64,000 nt of DNA from Actinopolymorpha sp. NPDC004070. GTDB taxonomy: Bacteria; Actinomycetota; Actinomycetes; Propionibacteriales; Actinopolymorphaceae. A model generated the notes under the pieces. The model had not been told where the DNA came from and made no database searches. It worked only from the letters and a program-made list of their open reading frames with translations. Location of the stretch: positions 62,001 through 126,000 of the forward strand of contig NZ_JBEXMJ010000011.1 of assembly GCF_040610475.1 (NCBI RefSeq). Reading direction: 5' to 3'. This document shows positions 17,787 through 26,649 of this stretch, piece after piece. The translations under genes and the position numbers were made by a program. Within the stretch, counting starts at the first letter, position 1. Every line of letters begins with the position of its first letter.

Positions 17787-18965
17787 TCACCAGCGGACCG
17801 GGAGTTCCGCCCACCCGCCGGTGAGCAGGTGGCTGCGCGGACGCAACTGATCCGGCGGTACGGCCAGCCGCAGCTCCGGGAACCGCGTGAACAGCGTCTC
17901 GAACAGCGCCGTCAGCTCGATCCGGGCCAGCGGCGCGCCCACGCAGAACCGCGGTCCGTGGCCGAACGTCACGTGCGGGTTGTCGGTCCGGCGTACGTCG
18001 AAGTCCGCCGGCTCGGGGAACCGCTCGACGTCCTGGTTGGCGTCGCGCAGGTCCAGCACCACCAGGTCCCCCGCCGCGATCGTGACGTCACCCACCTCGA
18101 TGTCGGCGTTGGCGTACCGCGGCAGGCCGGCCGCACCCTCCTGCTCCGCGCCGGGGTTGGGCAGCCCGAACCGCAGGATCTCCTCCACCACCCGGGACAC
18201 CGCCTCCGGTCCGCGTTTCAGTTCGGCGATCTGCTCGGGGTGGGCGAGCATCAGGACGACGCCGGAGTCGATCGCGGTGACCGTCGTCTCGTGGCCGGCG
18301 AAGAGCAGGCCGGCGCCGAGCTGCGCCGCGCTGTCGGTGTCGTACGCCGGCCGCCCGTCCACCTGCGCGGTCACCAGGTCGGTGATGACGTCCTCGGCGG
18401 GTTCGGCCCGGCGGCGTTCGACCAGCTCGCGCATGTACGCGTGCAGGGCGCCCATCGCGGCCGCGGACCGCTGTCCGTCGGTCATGTCGCCGACGTCGTC
18501 GGACCAGCGCCGGAAGTCCTCCCGGTCCGCGTACGGAACGCCGAGCAGCTCGCAGATCACCAGCGCCGGAAGGGGGAACGAGATCGCGTCGTGGAAGTCG
18601 GCCGGCTGCGGCCGGGCGGCGAGGTCGTCGAGGAGTTCGGCCACCACGGCCTCCACCCGCGGCCGGAGCAGCGCCAGCCGGCGGGCCGAGAACGACTTCG
18701 CCAGCAGCCGGCGCATCTGCCGGTGCTCGGCCACCTCGGTCGGCCGGGCCTGCTCGGGACCGAGGACCTGCGCGTCGGAGAAGCGGGCCGCCCGCTCCGG
18801 CTCGGGGTGGGAACGGCCGAGGCGCGGGTCGGCGAGCAGCCGCTTCACCGTGTCGTAGCCGGTGACCAGCCAGGCCGGGTCCCCGGCCGGAGTGGTCACC
18901 TTGCGCACGTCGGGCGTCGTCGGGGTCGCCGGGGTGGTCGGCGTCGTCGGCGTCGTGGGAGTCAT
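17787..18965 (-). CDS. Cytochrome P450
   Basis: 392 residues, the normal size of a soluble bacterial P450. The I-helix motif is GLLFAGHETT, the K-helix ExxR is in VEEILRFG, and the heme-binding loop is FGHGPRFCVGAPLAR with Cys341 as the iron ligand. It is a class I enzyme that would need a ferredoxin and reductase; none is encoded here. The N-terminus is a Thr-Pro repeat (TPTTPTTPTTPATPTTP) encoded by tandem ACN-CCN repeats. The ATG overlaps the stop of the upstream methyltransferase (ATGA), so the two are co-translated and could modify the same metabolite. Confidence 0.95.
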   Translation of the reverse strand: MTPTTPTTPTTPATPTTPDVRKVTTPAGDPAWLVTGYDTVKRLLADPRLGRSHPEPERAARFSDAQVLGPEQARPTEVAEHRQMRRLLAKSFSARRLALLRPRVEAVVAELLDDLAARPQPADFHDAISFPLPALVICELLGVPYADREDFRRWSDDVGDMTDGQRSAAAMGALHAYMRELVERRRAEPAEDVITDLVTAQVDGRPAYDTDSAAQLGAGLLFAGHETTVTAIDSGVVLMLAHPEQIAELKRGPEAVSRVVEEILRFGLPNPGAEQEGAAGLPRYANADIEVGDVTIAAGDLVVLDLRDANQDVERFPEPADFDVRRTDNPHVTFGHGPRFCVGAPLARIELTALFETLFTRFPELRLAVPPDQLRPRSHLLTGGWAELPVRW

Positions 18966-19645
18966 CGCGGTCCTCCGGTTCGGGTGGCGGTGCCGAGGAT
19001 GTGCGGGCTGGAGGGAGAGGGCAGCGGCCCGTCGGGAAACCGGAACCGCTCCAGGTGGTTCACGGCGAACCCGGCCGACTCGATGCCGGTGAGGGTGTCG
19101 CGGGACAGGTGGCAGCCGCCGACCAGCGCGGGCCACACCGTCAGGTCGAGGACACGCTGCAGGCCACGCAGCGCACGGTGGTCGGCCCGGACGTGTTCGA
19201 GGAAGCGGAGCTGGCCGCCCGGGCGGATCACCCGGTGCAGCTCCGCCAGCGCGGCCCGCTGGTCGGGTACGGAACACAACACCAGGCAGACGACCGCGGC
19301 GTCGAAGGCCCCGTCCGCGCCCGGAACGTGCTCGGCGGTGCCGTCCACCAGCGCCACCGGCACCGGCGCGTGGGCGGCGTTGCGGACGGCGTACCGGAGC
19401 AGGCTCGGCTCGGGTTCGACCGCGAGCACCCCGGCGACGCCGGCCGGGTAGTGGGCGAAGTTCAGGCCGCTGCCGGAGCCGATCTCGACCACCCGTCCGG
19501 TCAGCCCGGCGAGCAGCCGACGGCGACGCCCCGCCAGTCCGGCGAGGTCCATCGCCGGCGCCAGCCGCGCGTACACCCGGGCGAACAGCGGATGCCGGGC
19601 CAGTCGCCCGGTCCGCCGCTGCCGCCACTTCGGTAGCGCCCCCAT
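18962..19645 (-). CDS. Class I SAM-dependent methyltransferase
   Basis: 227 residues. SAM-binding motif I is VVEIGSGSGLNFAHYP, the acidic end of strand 2 is VLAVEPEPSLL, and motif II-like residues appear in FDAAVVCLVLCSVPD; the LRPGGQLRFLEHV-type post-motif is IRPGGQLRFLEHV. This is the UbiE/MerA-like (methyltransf_11) group. The stop overlaps the ATG of the P450 gene by four bases, making a two-gene minus-strand operon, probably small-molecule tailoring. The substrate cannot be read from the sequence. Confidence 0.9.
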   Translation of the reverse strand: MGALPKWRQRRTGRLARHPLFARVYARLAPAMDLAGLAGRRRRLLAGLTGRVVEIGSGSGLNFAHYPAGVAGVLAVEPEPSLLRYAVRNAAHAPVPVALVDGTAEHVPGADGAFDAAVVCLVLCSVPDQRAALAELHRVIRPGGQLRFLEHVRADHRALRGLQRVLDLTVWPALVGGCHLSRDTLTGIESAGFAVNHLERFRFPDGPLPSPSSPHILGTATRTGGPR

Positions 19646-19801
19646 CGCTGTCCACTATGGCGCAGTCACGCTCCGCCGTAACCCCCGCGAGTGATCATGA
19701 CTGGCCCCCGGGGCGGAAGGTCACGAAATTTCGGGCTCGGGAGAAACAGCGCGCATAGGATCGGCGTTCGTCCGGCAGGTCCGGCTCGGTCAGGTGATTG
19801 G

Positions 19802-19860
19802 TCCCGGCAACGGGATCGGCAACAAGATCGGTAACGGGATCGGCAATTGTCCCGGCAAAG
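19802..19860. repeat. Degenerate 12-bp tandem repeats upstream of a serine hydrolase gene
   Basis: Three consecutive 12-base units ATCGGCAACAAG, ATCGGTAACGGG and ATCGGCAATTGT at 19815-19850, flanked by related CCCGGCAA segments on both sides. They occupy the leader just before the AGGGGAGG ribosome binding site of the gene starting at 19897. They could be slippage products or a regulator-binding array. Confidence 0.7.
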
Positions 19861-19896
19861 CTCTCGCAACGGTCTCGGCAAGGGGAGGTGCGGCCG

Positions 19897-21465
19897 ATGC
19901 GGCGAACCACAGGCACCCGTGCGGTGCTCGTGTTCGCGGCCCTCGCGATCCTCGCCGCGCTGCTCACGCTCGCCGCCCTGGTCGTCGTCGCCGGGGCCAC
20001 CTCCCGGCCCGCGTCCGCCGCGTCCGCGCCACCCGCCGCGTCCGCGCCCGACTTCGCCGCGATCGACCGGTTCGTGAGCGACCAACTCGCCGCGCAGGTC
20101 GTCCCCGGCGCCGCCCTGGTCGTCACCCACGGAGCAGAGGTCGTGCACGTACGCGGCTTCGGCCACACCTCGGCCGGTACGCCGGTGAGCCCGCGCACGC
20201 AGTTCCGGCTCGGCTCGGTGAGCAAGTCGTTCACCGCGACGGCAGTCCTGCAGCTGGTCGACGCGGGCCGGGTCCGGCTGGACGAGCCGGTCCGCACGTA
20301 CGTCCCCGACTTCGCCGTCGACGACCCCCGCGGCAACCGGATCACCGTCCGCCAGCTCCTCAACCACACCAGCGGCCTGAGCGACCGGGGCTTCCCCGAG
20401 CAGAAGCTGCCCGCGCCGCACAGCCTGGCCGATCGGGTCACCAGCCTGCACACGGCGAAGCTGGTCAGCGCGCCGGGCACGCGGTTCCAGTACTTCAACC
20501 CCAACTACGACGTCGCGGCCAGGGTGGTCGAGGTGGTGAGCGGGAAGCCGTTCGCGACCTATCTGCGGGAGAAGGTCTTCGCACCCCTGCGGATGAACGA
20601 CACCCTGCTCGCGTACACCAAACTGATCCCGTCGACCGCGCCGCGACTGTCCCGCGGCTACGCCCTCGTCCTCACCCGCCCGGTCGCGCGGCCCGAGCCC
20701 GACGGCTTTCTCGGCGGAGACGGCGCGGTGATGTCCACCGCCGCCGACCTCGGCCACTGGCTGGCGATGCAGAACTCGAAGGGGCGGTACGCCGGACGGC
20801 AGATCGTCTCCGCGAACGGCCTGGCCACCGAGCACACGCCGCCGACCGGACCCAACGGCCCTAACGGCCCGGACGGCCACGACACCTCGTACGCGATGGG
20901 CTGGACGGTCGAGCGGCCCGAGGTCGGACAGCCCCAGCTCACCCACAACGGCGTCCTGTCGACCTACTACGCCGAGCAGGCACTGGTCCCCGGTAACGGC
21001 TACGGCGTGGCGCTGATGTTCAACACCTCCAACGGGCTCGTGCCCTACCACGCGATCACCGAGGGCGTGCTCGCCCAACTGGAGGGCCGGGAGCCGGCGG
21101 CGGTGCAGCCACCGACGCGGCTGGTCGAGTACGTCCTGGTGGCACTCACCGTGCTCATCCTGCTGGTCCGCTGCTGGGAGCTCCTGCGCGCCCGGGCCTG
21201 GGCGCGGCGCCGCCGGACGCGTTCCACGTGGCGGGTCGTCCCCGGCATGGTCTGGCTGCTGGTCCCGACCGTGCTGCTGGCCGGACTGCCCTGGCTGGTG
21301 GGCACGTTCGCCGGGCGCGTGTTCACCCGGGAGCAGCTGTTCTGGGCGATGGCGACGGTGCACGTGTTTCTCGGGGTGGCGGCGGTCAGCGGCCTGGCCC
21401 TGATCGCGGTTCGCCTGGTGGCGTTGGTCGGTACGAAGTCGGTATCCACTCCGGAGGCATCATGA
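19897..21465 (+). CDS. Membrane-anchored serine hydrolase, class C beta-lactamase/PBP-like
   Basis: 522 residues. The ATG at 19897 is placed 8 bases after AGGGGAGG. A signal/anchor helix occupies residues 9-34. The catalytic domain (about 50-400) has the SxxK motif Ser107-Val-Ser-Lys110 in RLGSVSKSFTA, a YxN-like motif FQYFNPNYD, and an HxG motif in LTHNGVL. Three C-terminal hydrophobic segments at about 410-430, 452-475 and 487-510 follow. This is the beta-lactamase/D-alanyl-carboxypeptidase-like family (Pfam beta-lactamase), with the active site outside the cell. It may act as a peptidase or esterase; antibiotic resistance cannot be assumed. The stop overlaps the next ATG (ATGA). Confidence 0.92.
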   Translation: MRRTTGTRAVLVFAALAILAALLTLAALVVVAGATSRPASAASAPPAASAPDFAAIDRFVSDQLAAQVVPGAALVVTHGAEVVHVRGFGHTSAGTPVSPRTQFRLGSVSKSFTATAVLQLVDAGRVRLDEPVRTYVPDFAVDDPRGNRITVRQLLNHTSGLSDRGFPEQKLPAPHSLADRVTSLHTAKLVSAPGTRFQYFNPNYDVAARVVEVVSGKPFATYLREKVFAPLRMNDTLLAYTKLIPSTAPRLSRGYALVLTRPVARPEPDGFLGGDGAVMSTAADLGHWLAMQNSKGRYAGRQIVSANGLATEHTPPTGPNGPNGPDGHDTSYAMGWTVERPEVGQPQLTHNGVLSTYYAEQALVPGNGYGVALMFNTSNGLVPYHAITEGVLAQLEGREPAAVQPPTRLVEYVLVALTVLILLVRCWELLRARAWARRRRTRSTWRVVPGMVWLLVPTVLLAGLPWLVGTFAGRVFTREQLFWAMATVHVFLGVAAVSGLALIAVRLVALVGTKSVSTPEAS

Positions 21466-22004
21466 GCGACGCGGCACGGCAGACTGGCACGGTGCAGCAC
21501 GACCTCACCCGCCTCACCGTCCGCCCGGCACGCGCCGAGGACGACGCCGCCCTGCTCGCCATCGACGGCGCGTCCTGGACCTCGACTTCGGGTTTCCCCT
21601 CCCTGCAGGGCGAAACCCGCACGTCGTTCTTCGACGACCACAACACCCCCGACCTGCACTTGGTGGCGGTGTCGAACGGCACGCTGGCCGGATACGTCCG
21701 GATCACCCCGATGGTGCCGTTTCCCGAAGGTGCGCACGTCCTGGGGATCTACGGGTTCGCGGTCGCGCCGGCAGTGCGGGGGCAGGGAGTGGGGTCCGCA
21801 CTCCTGATCGCCGCGCAGGAGTACGCCCGCGGCCGCGGCGCGCGCAAGCTCAGCTTGCGGGTGTTCGGCACCAACACGACCGCGCGACGGCTGTACGAGC
21901 GGCACGGGTTCGTGGTCGAGGGCACCCTGCGGGCGGCGTTCCTGATCGAGGGCCAGTACGTCGACGACGTATGGATGTCGAAGTTCCTCGACCCCACCGA
22001 CTGA
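21462..22004 (+). CDS. GNAT family N-acetyltransferase
   Basis: 180 residues, starting in an ATGA overlap with the serine hydrolase gene and behind a GGAGG site. The acetyl-CoA loop is AVAPAVRGQGVGSALLIAAQEYARG, preceded by the strand HVLGIYGFAV and followed by KLSLRVFGTNTTARRLYERHGFVVEG, all typical of GNAT. The substrate is not determined. Coupling to the membrane hydrolase gene suggests co-regulation. Confidence 0.92.
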   Translation: MSDAARQTGTVQHDLTRLTVRPARAEDDAALLAIDGASWTSTSGFPSLQGETRTSFFDDHNTPDLHLVAVSNGTLAGYVRITPMVPFPEGAHVLGIYGFAVAPAVRGQGVGSALLIAAQEYARGRGARKLSLRVFGTNTTARRLYERHGFVVEGTLRAAFLIEGQYVDDVWMSKFLDPTD

Positions 22005-22148
22005 TCACGACCCGATCCGGCTGCCCCGGCCGAACTCTCCCGTTTCCGTGCACGCCAGACGTTCAGCGGTGGGGCTCGCGACGTGCGATCATCGACCCCT
22101 CGTCGGCGTCGCGGGCCCTGGGCCCGCCCTGGAGTGGGAGTACAGCAC

Positions 22149-22346
22149 ATGAGGATCGTCGGGGTCATCATCGCCATCTGGCTGCTCATCGGCGTCGTCG
22201 CAGTCGCCCAGCGGGGCTACTTCGGCGGGGGCGAGCAGAACTGCGCCAAGGCCGGCACCATCGCGGTGACCGTGGTGGCCGGGCCGCTCAACTACGCGGG
22301 CGCCAACCCGAAGGTGAAGTGCGAGCTGCCGCAGCCTTCCTCCTAG
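22149..22346 (+). CDS. Small single-pass membrane protein
   Basis: 65 residues: a short MR start, one hydrophobic helix at about residues 3-20 (IVGVIIAIWLLIGVVAVAQ), then a 45-residue tail with two cysteines (EQNCAKAG and KVKCELP) and a GPLNYAGANPKV segment. It resembles small conserved actinobacterial membrane proteins of unknown function. The start is preceded by GGAGTGGGAG about 10 bases upstream. Confidence 0.75.
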   Translation: MRIVGVIIAIWLLIGVVAVAQRGYFGGGEQNCAKAGTIAVTVVAGPLNYAGANPKVKCELPQPSS

Positions 22347-22409
22347 GTCGGCGCGCCGCCCCCTAAGGTTTCCCTGCAGGCGAACCAACGCGGCAGGGAG
22401 GCGATCGGT

Positions 22410-23138
22410 GTGGCGGATGCGGAGCCCGGCGGCGGTACGGTCGCCAAGTACGCCACGGTCCGCGCGCACCTGCTCGACCTGATCCGCGACCGGCTCGAGC
22501 CGCACGAGCGGCTGCCCACCGAGCGCCAGCTGTGCGCCGACCTCGGCGTGAGCCGGCTGACCGTACGCCGGGCCGTCGAACAGCTCGTCGGCGAGGGCGT
22601 GGTCTACCGCATCCAGGGTTCGGGCACCTACGTCGCCGAGCCCGCCATCCGCAAGCGCGAACTCCTGTCCTCGTTCAGCGACGACATGCGCACCCGCGGC
22701 CTCACGCCGGGGGCACAGCTGCTGAGCGCCGAGCAGACCGTCGCCGGCGCCCGGGAGGGCTGGCGCCTCGGCGTGAGCCCGGGCGAACCACTCGTCCACC
22801 TGGTCCGGCTCCGGCTGGCCAACTCGGTGCCGATGTGCCTGGAGGACGTCTGGCTGGTGGCCGGGCTGGTTCCGGACCTGCTGGACTCGCCGGTGGAGGG
22901 TTCGCTGTACGAGACGCTGCTCAGCCGCTACCGGATCACCCTCGACCGGGCCGAGCAGGAGGTACGCGCCACCGTCGTCGACCGCGAGCAGGCCGCGCTG
23001 CTGGAGGTACCCGCGCTGACCCCCGCCCTGCTGGTGGAGCGGGTGACCTACGACGTACGCGGGCGGGCGGTCGAGCTCGCCCGGTCGCTGTACCGCGGCG
23101 ACCGCTACAGCCTGGAACAGACGCTCCGCCGACAGTAG
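22410..23138 (+). CDS. GntR family transcriptional regulator (HutC/UTRA type)
   Basis: 242 residues from a GTG behind GGGAGG. The N-terminal winged helix-turn-helix has the family core RLPTERQLCADLGVSRLTVRRAVEQLVGEGVVYRIQGSGTYV, and the remainder is a UTRA effector-binding domain (PLVHLVRLRLANSVPMCLEDVWL, LLVERVTYDVRGRAVELARSLYRGDRY). Such regulators often answer to phosphorylated amino sugars. The convergent operon that ends 13 bases away encodes an amino-sugar kinase, DUF4127 and NanE, so this is the natural candidate regulator, but no operator was recognised. Confidence 0.93.
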   Translation: MADAEPGGGTVAKYATVRAHLLDLIRDRLEPHERLPTERQLCADLGVSRLTVRRAVEQLVGEGVVYRIQGSGTYVAEPAIRKRELLSSFSDDMRTRGLTPGAQLLSAEQTVAGAREGWRLGVSPGEPLVHLVRLRLANSVPMCLEDVWLVAGLVPDLLDSPVEGSLYETLLSRYRITLDRAEQEVRATVVDREQAALLEVPALTPALLVERVTYDVRGRAVELARSLYRGDRYSLEQTLRRQ

Positions 23139-23151
23139 ACCTGCGCGGGGC

Positions 23152-24108
23152 TCAGCCGTTCACGGCGAGCAGCACGGCACCGTCCAGACCCTCGCCCACG
23201 GGGTCGACCACGCGGGCCCGCGGAATCTCGGCCTGCACCCGCCGGCGCCACGGCTCCCGTACCAGGTCGGCGACGCCCATCAGCCCACCCGCCCAGGACA
23301 CGGCTACGTCCGCTCCCGCTCCGTCGGGGGACGTCGCGGTCAACTCCAGGTAGCAGTCCACCGCGGCGCGGGTCGTACCCACCAGCGCGGCCACGCCGTC
23401 GCGCCAGATCCCGACCGCCACCGGGTCACCAGAGCGGGCGGCCTCGGCGACCTGCCGGCTGAACCCCGCCACGTCGGCCACCGTCCCGCCGGTCCCGTAG
23501 AGCCGGCGCGGCAACCCGTCCAGCGGACCGAACCGCTCCGTTGCCGCGGCGACCAGCGCGGTCCGCGGCCCCCTGCCGTCGTACGCGGCGAGTGCGGCCC
23601 GCAGCCCGTGCCGGCCCACCGCGAAACCGCCGCCCTCGTCCCCGAGCAGGTGGCCCCAGCCGTCGACCCGCGCGGTGGCCGCCGCGCCCCCGCCGTCACC
23701 CGTCCTCGCCAGCGCCACCACGCCGGTACCCGCGACCACGACCACGCCGGGTGCCCCGCCCAGCGCGCCGAGGTGCGCCGTCACCGCGTCGTGGGCGACT
23801 CGTACCTCCACTCGTCTTCCGGCGCGCGTCCCGGCCGCGCCCAGCAGGTCCGCGACCCCCGCCTCGATCCGGCGTACCTCCTCGGGCCGGTGGTCACCGG
23901 TCAGGCCCATGCCGATCCGGTCCACCGGCCTGCGCTGGTCCGCGGGCAGCCGGTCCCAGGCCTGCTTCACCAGCGCGAGTACGGTCGCCGCCGGGTCGCC
24001 CGCGTCGTAGTCGAACCCGCCGGCCGTCGCCGTCGCCGTACTCCCGTCAGGCCCCACCACCCGCAGTCGCAGACCGGTCTGCCCGCCGTCGACCGCCGCG
24101 ATCCTCAC
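23152..24108 (-). CDS. BadF/BadG-type ATPase, N-acetylglucosamine-kinase-like
   Basis: 318 residues from a GTG behind GGGGAGAGG. The actin-fold ATPase core has the phosphate-1 loop IAAVDGGQTGLRLRV, the phosphate-2 segment GVVVVAGTGVVALAR, the adenosine-side motif WAGGLMGV and the GWGHLLGDEGGGFAVG segment typical of N-acetylglucosamine/glucosamine kinases. Last gene of the minus-strand operon nanE - DUF4127 - kinase, with a 16-base gap to its upstream neighbour. It probably phosphorylates an amino sugar for NanE-linked catabolism. Confidence 0.9.
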   Translation of the reverse strand: MRIAAVDGGQTGLRLRVVGPDGSTATATAGGFDYDAGDPAATVLALVKQAWDRLPADQRRPVDRIGMGLTGDHRPEEVRRIEAGVADLLGAAGTRAGRRVEVRVAHDAVTAHLGALGGAPGVVVVAGTGVVALARTGDGGGAAATARVDGWGHLLGDEGGGFAVGRHGLRAALAAYDGRGPRTALVAAATERFGPLDGLPRRLYGTGGTVADVAGFSRQVAEAARSGDPVAVGIWRDGVAALVGTTRAAVDCYLELTATSPDGAGADVAVSWAGGLMGVADLVREPWRRRVQAEIPRARVVDPVGEGLDGAVLLAVNG

Positions 24109-24124
24109 GCCGCCTCTCCCCCGT

Positions 24125-25831
24125 TCATGCACGGGGCACCAGGTCGAAGTCGATCTCGAAGGTCCGCCCCCACGGCAGCCGCGGCGCACTGATCAGCCAG
24201 CGGCGCGCGTCGGCCCCACCCAGCTCCTCGGCCACCTCCGGCAGCCGCTTCGCGCAGCGTTCCAGGTAGCTCTCGACGTCGGCAGGGTCGGCGAATGGGA
24301 CGGACATGTGGTCACCGTACGGCTGCTCCTGCGCCAGCTCGCCGCGTACCACCGCCTGGTACGCGTAGTCCTCCACGATCCGGTGCCACCGCAGCCGGCT
24401 CTGCGCGGTCTCGTCGACGCCGCCGCGCCGGTGCCCGACGACGTGCGCGACCAGCGCGGCCACCACCGACCCGACCGTGTTGCCGGCGGTGTTCCAGCCG
24501 CCGTACGCCGTGATCCGGTCCAGTACGCCGCGCTCGGCGAGCGCGCGGACCAGCCCGGGGTCGGCCCCGTTGACGTACCGGACGTCGGCCACGCCGACGC
24601 TGCGGCCGGCCTCCACCAGTTCGGCCACCCGGTCCACCACGGCCTGCACGACCTTCCGGTCGGTGGCCTCGCCGGCACGTGTCCGGTCGCCGCGGTGCGG
24701 GTCCGGCGCGTGCACCACGATCACCGCGTCCGCAACGGCCCGCTCCCCGGATTCCGCCCCGCCCGGCACCGTCCCGCTCGGCTCGCCTCCATCCGGCGCA
24801 CCACCCAGCCGGCCACCACCCGGCACCACCTCGGCACCGGCGGCGGAGATCTGCCGGGCGACGCCGGCGGCGACGGGCACGTTCTCGTACGGCGCGATCC
24901 GGTCCGCGCCGCCCTCCTCGCAGATCTCGATCGCGATCCGCACCGCCTCGTCGTGCACGGGCTCTTCCTGCGCCGCCTCCTCCCGCACTGGCTCCTCCTG
25001 TGCAGCCTGCCCGGCCTGTCCCGACTGCCCGTCCTCGGCGGAGGACAACTCCACCGCGTCGCGCGAACCCTCCTTGCCGGCGGGACCGTCGGCGAGAGCG
25101 CGGGCCACGAGCACCGACCCCACCTCGTCCGCGCCCGGATACATCAGCACCCGGGTGTCCAGCCCGGTCGCCGACACCCAGTGCCTCAGCCAGACCTGCT
25201 CCAGCGAGCCCGCCGCCCGCGGCGCGGTGTCGTCGGCGGTGACCAGCAGGGTGTCCAAGGTTCCCCGCCCGGCCAGGCCGAGGGCGAACAGGTCGACGGT
25301 GTGGTTGCGCAGTCGCCGCAACCAGAAGTCGGCCTGTACGTCGGCCGGCACCGCCGCGGTCAGCCGCTCACGTTCGTGGGACTCGCCGAGGAACTCCCGG
25401 TGCAGCGCGCCACCCAGATCGTGCAGCTCGACACCGTGCTGGGACCAGTACTCCGGCTCCTCGGCTGGGCTGTACGAACGCGACGCGCGCATCACCGTCG
25501 TCACCGCGGTGATCGGCAGCCGTGGCCGGCTCGGCCGGATCCGTTCCAGGACCGCCAGTCGCTCCACCACCACGGACGCCGCGTCCAGCGTCGTCCGCGA
25601 ACCGATCAGCCCGCCGTACCCCAGCATGTCCAGCGACACCACGAGCGCGTCGGCCTCGCCGGCCACCTCCGCCAGCCAGCCGGTGAGTTCGTCGGCGCGT
25701 CCGGGCGTCCGCATCCGCGGCAGCAGTTCCGCGGGCGGCGTGAGGACCTCGACGCCGGCGATCGCCGCGATGTGCGCGGGCAGGGTCGCGTTGACAGGTC
25801 GTTCGTCCAGGGGCAACAACGCGATGCGCAC
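24125..25831 (-). CDS. DUF4127 family protein
   Basis: 568 residues from a GTG with GGAAGGGA upstream. The N-terminus RIALLPLDERPVN is the signature of DUF4127; other family segments are VVSLDMLGYGGLIGSR, YGGWNTAGNTVGSVVA and GDHMSVPFADP. The function is not established, although these proteins occur in carbohydrate or cofactor gene clusters. An Ala/Gln/Glu-rich insertion (AAQEEPVREEAAQEEPVHDEAV) with internal near-repeats sits at about residue 290-320. The gene lies between nanE (59-base gap) and an amino-sugar kinase gene, so a role in amino-sugar or cell-wall sugar breakdown is inferred. Confidence 0.85.
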   Translation of the reverse strand: MRIALLPLDERPVNATLPAHIAAIAGVEVLTPPAELLPRMRTPGRADELTGWLAEVAGEADALVVSLDMLGYGGLIGSRTTLDAASVVVERLAVLERIRPSRPRLPITAVTTVMRASRSYSPAEEPEYWSQHGVELHDLGGALHREFLGESHERERLTAAVPADVQADFWLRRLRNHTVDLFALGLAGRGTLDTLLVTADDTAPRAAGSLEQVWLRHWVSATGLDTRVLMYPGADEVGSVLVARALADGPAGKEGSRDAVELSSAEDGQSGQAGQAAQEEPVREEAAQEEPVHDEAVRIAIEICEEGGADRIAPYENVPVAAGVARQISAAGAEVVPGGGRLGGAPDGGEPSGTVPGGAESGERAVADAVIVVHAPDPHRGDRTRAGEATDRKVVQAVVDRVAELVEAGRSVGVADVRYVNGADPGLVRALAERGVLDRITAYGGWNTAGNTVGSVVAALVAHVVGHRRGGVDETAQSRLRWHRIVEDYAYQAVVRGELAQEQPYGDHMSVPFADPADVESYLERCAKRLPEVAEELGGADARRWLISAPRLPWGRTFEIDFDLVPRA

Positions 25832-25890
25832 GGGAATCCCTTCCAGGGTTGGTCTGTGCTGACACTGTTTGTGAGCAGGTGCGGTTGCAC

Positions 25891-26649
25891 TCACTCACGA
25901 GGTACGCGGTTCGGCTCCACGCCGCGCCTGGTGCGTGGCACGCCGGCGGCGTACCTGCGGGTCAGCGAGATCGGGTCGGTGATCGCCGTACCCACCACCA
26001 CCGTCCACGCGCCCGCCTCGAACGCCGCCCGGACCTGCTCGGGCCGGTCCACCCGGCCCTCCAGGACGGCGCGCACCCCGTGGCGCGCGAGGTCGGCCAC
26101 CAGGCCGAGATCGGGGCCGACGCGCGACGCCGAGGCGAGGGTGTAGCCGGACAGGGTGGTGCCGACCAGATCCGCTCCGGCCGCCCACGCCGCCAGCCCC
26201 TCCTCCAGAGTCGAGACGTCGGCCATCACCGGACGGCCGAGTTCCTCGCGAACGACCCGGATCAGGTCGGCCGCCTCGTCGGCGTGGGCGCGGTTGTCCG
26301 GAACCGCCTCCAGCGCGATGATGTCCGCGCCCGCGTCCGCGAGCGCGGCGCAGTCGGCCAGCGTGGGTGTGATGAACGGACGATGCGCGCCCACCTCGAC
26401 CTTGCGGATGCCGATGACGGGCAACCCGATCCGGCTGCGCACCGCGCGCACGTCCTCGGCCGACTCGACGCGTACGCCGACCGCGCCGCCCAACTCCGCA
26501 CACGCGGCGAGCCGCGCGATGATCTCCGGGTCGGCCAGCGGATGTCCGGCACCTGCCTGGCACGACACCACCAGCCCGCCCTCGAGTGCCTGCACCGCCG
26601 CACTCGCTGCCGCACTCGGCGCCGCACTGCTCTCCGGGCTGGTCGCCAT
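25891..26649 (-). CDS. nanE: N-acetylmannosamine-6-phosphate 2-epimerase
   Basis: 252 residues. A TIM-barrel enzyme that turns ManNAc-6-P into GlcNAc-6-P. Family motifs are GGLVVSCQAGAGHPLADP, GIRKVEVG..RPFITPTL, ADIIALEAVPDNR, MADVSTLEEGLAAWAAGADLVGTTLSGYT and the late VLEGRVDRPEQVRAAFEAGAWTVVVGTAITDP, with lysine and glutamate catalytic positions retained. The ATG at 26649 has GGAGCG upstream. It is the first gene of the three-gene minus-strand operon. No sialic acid lyase or transporter is in the window. Confidence 0.95.
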   Translation of the reverse strand: MATSPESSAAPSAAASAAVQALEGGLVVSCQAGAGHPLADPEIIARLAACAELGGAVGVRVESAEDVRAVRSRIGLPVIGIRKVEVGAHRPFITPTLADCAALADAGADIIALEAVPDNRAHADEAADLIRVVREELGRPVMADVSTLEEGLAAWAAGADLVGTTLSGYTLASASRVGPDLGLVADLARHGVRAVLEGRVDRPEQVRAAFEAGAWTVVVGTAITDPISLTRRYAAGVPRTRRGVEPNRVPRE

